Virus record (IMG/VR): IMGVR_UViG_3300037840_000031
Coordinates: 1 to 31,038 of that record
Strand: one strand, 5' to 3'
DNA: 31,038 nt
Source: a virus
Below the pieces are notes generated by a model. That model was not told the DNA's origin, made no database searches, and worked only from the letters and a program-made list of their open reading frames with translations. Made by a program: the position numbers and the translations under genes. Below, piece by piece: positions 8,624 to 14,745 of the stretch (its first letter is position 1; every line of letters starts with the position of its first letter).

Positions 8624-9664
8624 TTACGAGCTAAAGATAAGCTGAGGTTGCGGAGCGCCGGAAGTAAAGGTTGTCTGCGTCACGAAACCAATCTCCCCGG
8701 TGCCGAGTTTCGCCCCACCGAACTCGAACCCGGTCCCCTTGATTTCGCAGTTGACCAAGGTGATCGTTTTGCTGCTTGGTCCATTAAGGATTAGGTTTGT
8801 TGCAGACCCATGCGCCATGAATTGGCCCTGGGTGTGGGCAAGGATGGTGGAGAGTTGCTGTGTATGCGTCGGGCCTGAGATCCGTCCCTTGATCATAAAC
8901 CGAGCTGACGCCAGCTTGTAATGCACCGTGCGCTTCTGAATCGTGAGCACGTCGTATTTCACTTCCGGCACGAGTTGCCAGTAATCCTCCGCCACTGCTC
9001 CCGCCCATCCGGTCAAGGCTCCCCATGTCGAGGCGGTGTTCGCCATATACCATAGACCATTCACGAAGTCGCTGGTGGCGAAGTTACCACCGGGGTCTGA
9101 GGCATTGCCGGAGGTGTCGGCCTGACCCACCACCGGAGTTGCGGCCATGAGATAGGCGCTGACTCCGGGTGCCTTGGTTGCATCCCCGATACAGGTCACT
9201 TCCATTTGCTCATAGAGCGGCACACCGACGCCGAGCTTGAGCCCCGGATGTTTGGTGATTGCTCCACGAACGAAGGTGTAGCTGCGCAGGTCTTCGGTGA
9301 AGATTTCGACTGAAGCCAAGTCATTTGCGCCGCCACCCCAGAAGTCATGCGGCCGTGTCCCAATGGCCAATACCCCGGTGCCACCGGGCATAGTGCCGCT
9401 TCCGGCCGGAGCGGTCACTCCAAGATACGGCGGAAACAAAGTTCCAATGAGTCCCCAATTATCAAACGGGATTGTGGTGATGGTGGCGGTTTGATCGTCG
9501 AGCGTTTCCCCCACCTCCCCGAACATGGCAGTTCCCCGCACGGTGGTCTTTTCATTGATTGTGGCATTGATGGGGCCGTTGACTGCATCCGGGTGAAAGC
9601 CGAGCGCGTTAAAGAAAAGTTTTCCCGGCCCGGAATAGACTGTGGTTGGATTGACGGCTGGCAT
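8624..9664 (-). CDS. putative major tail tube protein
   Basis: A 346-residue protein, beta-rich and without signal peptide or membrane span. It begins with PTTVYSGPGKLFFNAL, then TLDDQTATITTIPFDNWGL, TPHD-like loops and LKLGVGVPLYEQMEVTCIGD, and ends TGEIGFVTQTTFTSG. The N-terminus with a Gly-Pro-Gly loop and DDQTATIT-type strand is reminiscent of siphophage tail tubes, and the position is right. I cannot confirm this by homology. Ribosome site is absent, so translation is probably coupled to the gene four bases upstream. Confidence 0.6.
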   Translation of the reverse strand: MPAVNPTTVYSGPGKLFFNALGFHPDAVNGPINATINEKTTVRGTAMFGEVGETLDDQTATITTIPFDNWGLIGTLFPPYLGVTAPAGSGTMPGGTGVLAIGTRPHDFWGGGANDLASVEIFTEDLRSYTFVRGAITKHPGLKLGVGVPLYEQMEVTCIGDATKAPGVSAYLMAATPVVGQADTSGNASDPGGNFATSDFVNGLWYMANTASTWGALTGWAGAVAEDYWQLVPEVKYDVLTIQKRTVHYKLASARFMIKGRISGPTHTQQLSTILAHTQGQFMAHGSATNLILNGPSSKTITLVNCEIKGTGFEFGGAKLGTGEIGFVTQTTFTSGAPQPQLIFSS

Positions 9665-9667
9665 GAT

Positions 9668-10447
9668 TTAATTTTGGTAGAAGGTTGAGGACGAATTGAC
9701 TTTGCCGGCGACATAGGTGACCGCCCGGACCCGATCCCCCGGTTGCACCGCGAACGGCGCGGTGTAGAGCGTTCCCGCAATCGCTCCCGCTCCTGAGTTG
9801 CCGGGGAATGGCGCCGGAGTAACCGGTATCGTGATGCTGCTGCCGAGCGTGTAAAAGATTTGCAGCGAGGTGGGTGTGGTGTCCGGTTCCGTGGTTGAGA
9901 GGGTCATGATCCCGGCTGACCCTTGAGCGGCGCTGTTCGAGTAACTGACCGCAGCCGCTCTTGGAGTCTGGTTCGGGTTTCCATTCGGCGACATCTTCGC
10001 CTTGAACAGTATCCGGTGATCTATGCACCCGGGAAAGCGGCCGGCAAACTTGATGCTCCCGGCGCTGTCGCATTGAAACGTCGTTCCATACTGCGTGTCC
10101 GCATACATGTGAACCACGTCGAGAACGATTTGCGCTATGTCTTCGCTGGTGAGCCCGGTGCCGGTCGTAGCCGCCATGTTGATCGTCTCGTTGTCCACCG
10201 TGACAATCGGGAATACCCAATCCAGCACCGGCCCTGGCACGTTCGGCTGATTGCAATTCGCGTAAGGATGTTCAATGAGAATCCCAGCGCCGCCTTTGCC
10301 GTTGCGCACGGTGGTATAGACTGTCTCAAGGTTCAGTTCCCCGGCGAGCTGCTCCTTGCGTTCGCTGACGATGTTGACGCCATTGAGCCGCGCTTCACTG
10401 AGCAGCAGCGCCAGCATGTCGGCTTGGATTGCGATGGAGGAAATCAT
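9668..10447 (-). CDS. putative tail-terminator-type protein with chitobiase-like C-terminus
   Basis: A 259-residue protein. Residues 1-150 are alpha/beta (LLSEARLNGVNIVSERKEQL, TSEDIAQIVLDVVHMYADTQ) and by position, after the neck protein and before the tail-tube candidate, would fit a tail terminator. The C-terminal ~85 residues (LQIFYTLGSSITIPV, GTLYTAPFAVQPGDRVRAVT) resemble the chitobiase/beta-hexosaminidase C-terminal fold, a beta-sandwich often attached to surface or carbohydrate-active proteins. The main domain is not firmly recognised. ATGA overlap upstream; ends four bases before the next gene. Confidence 0.55.
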   Translation of the reverse strand: MISSIAIQADMLALLLSEARLNGVNIVSERKEQLAGELNLETVYTTVRNGKGGAGILIEHPYANCNQPNVPGPVLDWVFPIVTVDNETINMAATTGTGLTSEDIAQIVLDVVHMYADTQYGTTFQCDSAGSIKFAGRFPGCIDHRILFKAKMSPNGNPNQTPRAAAVSYSNSAAQGSAGIMTLSTTEPDTTPTSLQIFYTLGSSITIPVTPAPFPGNSGAGAIAGTLYTAPFAVQPGDRVRAVTYVAGKVNSSSTFYQN

Positions 10448-11094
10448 CCGCGCCCTTGCCTTGCGATGAGGTCCATGACGGCGCGTTTTGCTTCCGCCAC
10501 ATATTGTTCACCGGATGGGACGATGCGCGGGTTCGCCTTTTGCGTGACACTTTCCACGAGCCAGAATGCGACCACGCCGGCGGACCTTGCTCCCGCTCCT
10601 TTGACATCCGACTCGTTGCCGGTCTCGAAGTTGACCTTGCCAGCACCGCCGGTGCCAATCACAAGCGCCTTGGCTCCGCTCTTGAACATGATAAATTTGA
10701 GGTTGGTGAAGCCGGTGGCCCGAAATCCGTAGAACTCCGCCCGTGCCGGGATCGTGAGCAGCTTGTCCTTCATGTTGATGGTGATGTCCCCATCCACACC
10801 ACCATTGAAACGAAAGCGCATGGCCCCCGGATGTTCCCGGTTGTCCACAGTGACGATTATACCCTCGCTCGCCGGCTCCCACCCTGTGCCTCGTGCTGCT
10901 CCTTCCCAAAAACCTGTGCTTGGCCAGCCTTGCGCATTGTTCGGGAGAGAGCGGAGATGGTCCTGCGTCAACCGCTTGAGCCTTGTGCCCACCGCATCCT
11001 GTAGCTTGGGAAGGGTGATGGCCGCCTTGAGCCGGAGAATTGCGGCGGTGGCCTCGTCGCGGGTCACGGTGATGGAGTAGGTGATGCCGCTCAT
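10444..11094 (-). CDS. putative neck/tail-completion protein (gpG-like)
   Basis: A 216-residue protein. Its N-terminus (LKAAITLPKLQDAVGTRLKR, then LTQDHLRSLPNNAQGWPSTGF) resembles phage virion morphogenesis/tail-completion proteins of the Mu gpG kind, in which paired helices and an NxxGWP loop precede a beta barrel. The middle is beta-rich (EGIIVTVDNREHPGAMRFRF, NGGVDGDITINMK), and an Arg-rich helix ends it. Position between gpF and tail-type genes fits a neck protein. ATG 11094 overlaps the DUF6527 stop. Family assignment is tentative. Confidence 0.6.
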   Translation of the reverse strand: MSGITYSITVTRDEATAAILRLKAAITLPKLQDAVGTRLKRLTQDHLRSLPNNAQGWPSTGFWEGAARGTGWEPASEGIIVTVDNREHPGAMRFRFNGGVDGDITINMKDKLLTIPARAEFYGFRATGFTNLKFIMFKSGAKALVIGTGGAGKVNFETGNESDVKGAGARSAGVVAFWLVESVTQKANPRIVPSGEQYVAEAKRAVMDLIARQGRG

Positions 11095-11429
11095 ACAGAT
11101 TTGAACTCTCCTTTCGTGAGGTAGCCGTGCCAGCGGCAAGGAGTCAGCTTCTGGATTGAAGGAGTGAGGGTGGGTTGCGCCTCATTGCCATCCCATTGCC
11201 ATGATGAGCCAGTGTAACCCGGTCGGATGGGAGTGAATCCGACGCTGCCGCAGCCGCATGGACAGACGAAGCGGAGTCCCGATCGTTTATCATCCGAGCC
11301 ATTGACCCACCATGCCATACCGGGAGCAAGCGTCTTAGTCCACAGCGAGTTGTCTTTTGGGTCTTGGAAGATGTCCTCACCTTCCATGGAGTTCACCCGC
11401 ACATCGAAAATAATTGGCACTGGATTCAC
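11091..11429 (-). CDS. DUF6527-like protein
   Basis: A 112-residue product with a GTG start at 11429 (GTGA overlap with the upstream stop) and ribosome site GGAGGTGGGGA. The features C56, C58 and C60 (VCPCGCGSVGF), WQWDGNEAQPTLTPSI and C98-RWHGYLTKGEF resemble DUF6527, a small zinc-type family common in phage head-tail clusters with no firm function. The upstream extension to 11654 lies within the Mu-F gene and is rejected. Confidence 0.75.
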   Translation of the reverse strand: MNPVPIIFDVRVNSMEGEDIFQDPKDNSLWTKTLAPGMAWWVNGSDDKRSGLRFVCPCGCGSVGFTPIRPGYTGSSWQWDGNEAQPTLTPSIQKLTPCRWHGYLTKGEFKSV

Positions 11430-12742
11430 TCCCCACCTCCCAGCCGCGTGTTCCGCAACTGTTCCAGCGTCAGCAGATTTTCCTTCTGCCCAATCAACTG
11501 CGCGTCGCTTATGTCCCCGCGCTGCCAGTTCGCATAGGCACCTTTCCCGAACGCCTGTTCCAGTTCCTTGTCGGTGAACTTGTCGAGGTAATCGGAGAAT
11601 GAACCAGTGGCCGGTGGCTCCGCGGCATCCTGTGGAACTAATGAACATCGGCACCCCCAGTGCGCAGGGGGATCACCGGGATATTCGTCCGCGTCGCCGA
11701 TTGGTTCATTGTCCTGATCCCACATCTGCCCGTCGAGGTGTTCGCAATAGGGACAAGTATTGGCGTCCATCACCGCCAGCCAAACGTAAACGATTTGCTT
11801 CTCGTCCGGATTATCTTCCTCGTCATCGTCCTCCGGCAGTTCCTCCGCTCCCAACATTTCCACCGCGTTCTGCACGGCGTTGATTGCGGCGTGAATCACT
11901 TTCTCAAGCGAGTTCTCGGTGCCGTCAAAGAGCCGGATGCCAATCTGTAACGACTTATCCGCATTGGCCGGGGTCGGTGCGATGTCCGCGGCTTCCAGCG
12001 CGTGCGAGTGCCCGGCATGTCCCGCAGTCACCGGTCCGCCTGCCACCCGCTGCCGTATCTCTGCGGCGGTGTCCCCATTCTCCACTCCCGACCGCACCGC
12101 CGCCTTGAAACGAAAGAGCAGGGTGTTTGCGATGTAGTCGAGGTGATCCGAGAGCGGAGCGCCGAGCACCGAAGTCTCACCGATACCACCGAGCTTTGCA
12201 TCCCCGCGTTTCACTCCATGATGCTCGGCCAAGTCCTGTTGCCCGTGGTCGTCAAGGATGTCACCAAGTTCCGACAGCTTGCGGTCCAGATCCTTTTTGA
12301 GCGCGTTAAAGGTCTTGGTGGTGGTGGCCGCAGCCTTTGCGAACGTCGCATCCAGATTCTTTTCGGTCGCCTGACCCGCCAACGTCAGCAGCTTCGGTTC
12401 CAGCGCCGAAATCTGTTTATGCGCCTCTTTCACCAGCCAATTACCGACGCTCTTGAGCATCGCGGTGCGCTTCACCGCTGCCACCGCCATCTTTTGGTTC
12501 GGCGTGTCGGAGATTCCCGCTTCAATCCGTTGCGCGAGAGTGTCCGCGCCGATGGCGTGCAGCGCCCGAGCGAATCGTCGTTGCGGATGTTTGAATGATC
12601 CGTGCAGGGAATCCAGCAGTTCCCCGACCTTGCCCGGCTCCCGACCAGCCTTCAAAGCCGATAGGTCAGCGCAGACCGCCCCCTTCACAGCGTCGGTGAC
12701 CGCCCCAAGGGTCTTTGCCGCTATGGTCGCTGCTTCGCTCAT
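11426..12742 (-). CDS. Mu gpF-like head morphogenesis protein
   Basis: A 438-residue minor head protein of the Mu F/SPP1 gp7 type, present in a few copies near the portal and needed for head assembly. The family signature is near the C-terminus: VWLAVMDANTCPYCEHLDGQ with C330 and C333, then PPAHWGCRCSLVP with H361, C364 and C366, likely a zinc site. The N-terminal 200 residues are helical. The sequence GGPVTAGHAGHSHALEAAD carries a His-rich stretch. In Mu this gene precedes the protease; here it follows the connector, an altered order. Both ends are ATGA/GTGA overlaps. Confidence 0.88.
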   Translation of the reverse strand: MSEAATIAAKTLGAVTDAVKGAVCADLSALKAGREPGKVGELLDSLHGSFKHPQRRFARALHAIGADTLAQRIEAGISDTPNQKMAVAAVKRTAMLKSVGNWLVKEAHKQISALEPKLLTLAGQATEKNLDATFAKAAATTTKTFNALKKDLDRKLSELGDILDDHGQQDLAEHHGVKRGDAKLGGIGETSVLGAPLSDHLDYIANTLLFRFKAAVRSGVENGDTAAEIRQRVAGGPVTAGHAGHSHALEAADIAPTPANADKSLQIGIRLFDGTENSLEKVIHAAINAVQNAVEMLGAEELPEDDDEEDNPDEKQIVYVWLAVMDANTCPYCEHLDGQMWDQDNEPIGDADEYPGDPPAHWGCRCSLVPQDAAEPPATGSFSDYLDKFTDKELEQAFGKGAYANWQRGDISDAQLIGQKENLLTLEQLRNTRLGGGE

Positions 12743-13536
12743 GGTAGCTCGGTTGCCAAAGGAGTTGCCTGTAGCTCAACCGTAGGTTGCGATTCCCCCG
12801 CTGAGTTGACGGATGTGAGTTTGTAGTAATACGTGGTTCCATTGATTAAACCATTGTCCACGTAATTCGTCCCAGTGATCCCGGATACGAACAGCGCCTC
12901 CTGCCCGGTGGCCAGCGCCCGATACAGGTTGTATGAGGTAGCAACATTGACCGTGTCCCACATGAGCGCCACCTTTCCCGGAGCCGGGAATGCCTGAAAC
13001 CCGACAGGTATCTGCGGCACTCCGGGGGAGTTGCTCGGCACCGTGTCCGATGGCGCGTTGGGATTGACGTAGATCGGATTCGGCACCTGCTGCAACTGCT
13101 GCTCCGCCGGCGGTATCGGAGACATGCGGCCCACCACCTTTTGAAGACTGTTCCAATTCGCGGTGGTTTGATCCGTCCCGTAAGGCGATTCGATTGCGCC
13201 GTAGTCCCGCGCTGCGATCTTTTCCAGCACCTTTTCCGCGTCGCTGGCGGCGGTCTTGCGGTCGTCGGTCTTGAAGATTGCCAGCTTGGGAAAGTCCCGG
13301 AGCCATGTCCAGATTGCCGCCGCGACGATGTGACGCCGTAACTGGTCCGGCACCTGATTGCTGTTGAGCACCACCGGATAATTCGCCGCGTTCAAGGTCG
13401 CCACCCATTCGTTGATGACCACCGTGAGCGAATTGGCGAGCCCGGCGGTTGATCCTTGGACGCCTTGCAGCAGCGTCACCTCGCTGGCGGTGAATTTTGC
13501 CAGAGCCTCGGCTGGTAGTAGAGCTTTCCATGCCAC
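12739..13536 (-). CDS. gp36-like head-tail connector fused to FN3 domain
   Basis: A 265-residue protein. The first ~135 residues resemble Mu gp36/DUF1320-type connectors (helical, with QLRRHIVAAAIWTWLRDFPK and DAEKVLEKIAARDYGAI), which sit under the portal. A Pro/Asn-rich linker leads to a fibronectin type III domain (about 175-262: KVALMWDTVNVATSYNLYRA, NGTTYYYKLTSVNSAGES). Such Ig-like/FN3 additions often decorate the virion surface and may bind carbohydrate on the host. Start is GTG 13536, immediately after the previous TAA, with GGAGG eight bases upstream; the ATG at 13531 is in another frame. It ends with an ATGA overlap. Confidence 0.78.
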   Translation of the reverse strand: MAWKALLPAEALAKFTASEVTLLQGVQGSTAGLANSLTVVINEWVATLNAANYPVVLNSNQVPDQLRRHIVAAAIWTWLRDFPKLAIFKTDDRKTAASDAEKVLEKIAARDYGAIESPYGTDQTTANWNSLQKVVGRMSPIPPAEQQLQQVPNPIYVNPNAPSDTVPSNSPGVPQIPVGFQAFPAPGKVALMWDTVNVATSYNLYRALATGQEALFVSGITGTNYVDNGLINGTTYYYKLTSVNSAGESQPTVELQATPLATELP

Positions 13537-13932
13537 TTACTTCGCCTCCTCAAGTTCAAATCGTTGACGCGGCGCCTTCCATTTGCGCATGAAGTATTTG
13601 CAGGATGGGCCATGGCATTGCAGCGTCATTTCGTCCGGCATCAGGGTCATCCGCAGCCGGCAGCCAGGGCACAGCACATCCGAGAAGATCACGGTTCCCA
13701 TCGGCGTCAGTGAGCCGGCCCGTTTCTCGCAGTCCGGATACACGGCCTTGACCTTCTCCGCGAAATACTTCCCTTTGGAATCCGCGGTGACGAATTCCCC
13801 GATCACATTCGGCGGGACACCCTTATACACCCAAAGGTCGCCCGAGATGAATTGCACATGCAGCTCGTGCGCGGGAGCGTCATACCCAACGCTCTCCACG
13901 TTGCTGCTTTCCACTTTGAACATATCAACCAT
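13537..13932 (-). CDS. KTSC domain plus zinc-knuckle protein
   Basis: A 131-residue protein. Residues ~8-65 match the KTSC domain: SSNVESVGYDAPAHELHVQF, SGDLWVYKGVPPNVIGEF and the signature SKGKYFAEKVK. This domain is frequent in phage and bacterial accessory proteins and has no firmly known activity. The C-terminal half adds a zinc-type site C88, C91, C106, C111 (CPGC, CHGPSC), not usual for the family. ATG 13923 (MFKVESS) is an alternative start; neither has a good ribosome site, and the preceding hairpin may control access. The last codons supply GGAGG for the next gene. Confidence 0.85.
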   Translation of the reverse strand: MVDMFKVESSNVESVGYDAPAHELHVQFISGDLWVYKGVPPNVIGEFVTADSKGKYFAEKVKAVYPDCEKRAGSLTPMGTVIFSDVLCPGCRLRMTLMPDEMTLQCHGPSCKYFMRKWKAPRQRFELEEAK

Positions 13933-13939
13933 AAGGCTT

Positions 13940-13975
13940 GGGCGGCGGCGAGCCTACGAAATCCCGCCACCGCCC
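13940..13975 (-). terminator. GC-rich hairpin between exported protein and KTSC genes
   Basis: An 11-base stem (GGGCGGCGGCG with CGCCACCGCCC, one G-U type pair) with a 14-base loop, 15 bases after the upstream stop and ending eight bases before the next ATG. No U-run follows. It could act as an mRNA stabiliser or attenuator and may mask the next gene's start. Confidence 0.45.
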
Positions 13976-13990
13976 CTTGGGGTGAATGCC

Positions 13991-14662
13991 TTACTCGCCA
14001 GGACCAAGCGGCTTCGGAATCAGCTTCTTGTAAACATAGAAGAGGCCGCTGGAACCGTTCGCGTTGGTGATCCATGAACCGGAGCCGATGTTGTTGGTGA
14101 TGGTGTAAATCCCAATCCATCCACCATCGCCACCCAGCGTGTCCACGCTGACATTGGTTTGCCAGTTGAACCAGTTGGTCAACGCCGGTATCGCAATGTT
14201 AATCATCGCGCTCGGGTAGTAGGACCAGTCGTTCTGGGTGAACACGTTGGTCGTGGTGCCCGGATAGAGGTTGGTATTCCCATAACCAATGGTCGGGCCG
14301 CCGCCTCCGTAGGTTTGAGCAACTGCGGTCACGTACTGAAACCCGACAATTGCCGCCGCAGCGTTTGTGAGGTAGCCCTGGAATACGATCTCGTATCGTT
14401 CCTGATTCCCGACCGCCACCCCTTTACCGGTGAGCACCCCGAGTCCATTCGTCCCCGGCGAGTTCGTCGGCCACGAGGTGATATTGGTATTCACCGTGGT
14501 CGAGTTGCCAAGGAAGTTGGTTGTCTGAAACGCCTGCAAGTAACCTTCGGCGTGAGCCATGGGCACCAGCACCGCCAGCATCCCTGCGATTGCGAGACAG
14601 GCCAGCATCGGCTTCGTCAGCCACCGCGCCGTCTCCTTGATTCTTTGAGTGAAGTTTTTCAT
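13991..14662 (-). CDS. Asn/Thr-rich protein with signal peptide, between capsid and connector genes
   Basis: A 223-residue product not assigned to a family. The N-terminus has a basic start, hydrophobic core and cleavage motif (MLACLAIAGMLAVLVPMAHA, cut expected before EGYLQ near residue 39). The mature part is rich in Asn, Thr, Gly and aromatic residues and looks all-beta (GYLTNAAAAIVGFQYV, GGDGGWIGIYTITNN). Placement directly after the capsid would suit a head decoration protein, but the signal peptide implies export. It is bracketed by hairpins at 14710 and 13940, so it may be expressed as its own unit. Upstream ribosome site is only a purine-rich GAGAAAGAAAA. ATG 14662 chosen because earlier codons lie in the hairpin and intergenic DNA. 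Confidence 0.72.
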   Translation of the reverse strand: MKNFTQRIKETARWLTKPMLACLAIAGMLAVLVPMAHAEGYLQAFQTTNFLGNSTTVNTNITSWPTNSPGTNGLGVLTGKGVAVGNQERYEIVFQGYLTNAAAAIVGFQYVTAVAQTYGGGGPTIGYGNTNLYPGTTTNVFTQNDWSYYPSAMINIAIPALTNWFNWQTNVSVDTLGGDGGWIGIYTITNNIGSGSWITNANGSSGLFYVYKKLIPKPLGPGE

Positions 14663-14709
14663 TTCGTTTTCTTTCTCTGTTATTGCGTGATTGTTTTTGG
14701 AGGTTTGCG

Positions 14710-14737
14710 AAGGGTGGCCCCACATGGAGCCACCCTT
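14710..14737 (-). terminator. hairpin just after capsid gene
   Basis: A perfect 9-base stem (AAGGGTGGC with GCCACCCTT) and a 10-base loop, beginning 8 bases past the capsid stop. No run of U follows on the minus strand, so it is not a classic intrinsic terminator; it may partly stop or process mRNA, leaving capsid message more abundant than downstream message. Confidence 0.5.
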
Positions 14738-14745
14738 CATTTCAA

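Noticed and set aside
12776-13531. Minus-strand frame of 251 codons starting at ATG 13531
   Set aside because: Overlaps the gp36-FN3 gene in another frame and is Gly/Arg-rich nonsense; the GTG at 13536 gives the recognisable connector and FN3 domain.
14710-14737. Full intrinsic terminator after the capsid gene
   Set aside because: Stem is perfect but no U-run follows on the minus strand, so it is reported only as a hairpin with moderate confidence.
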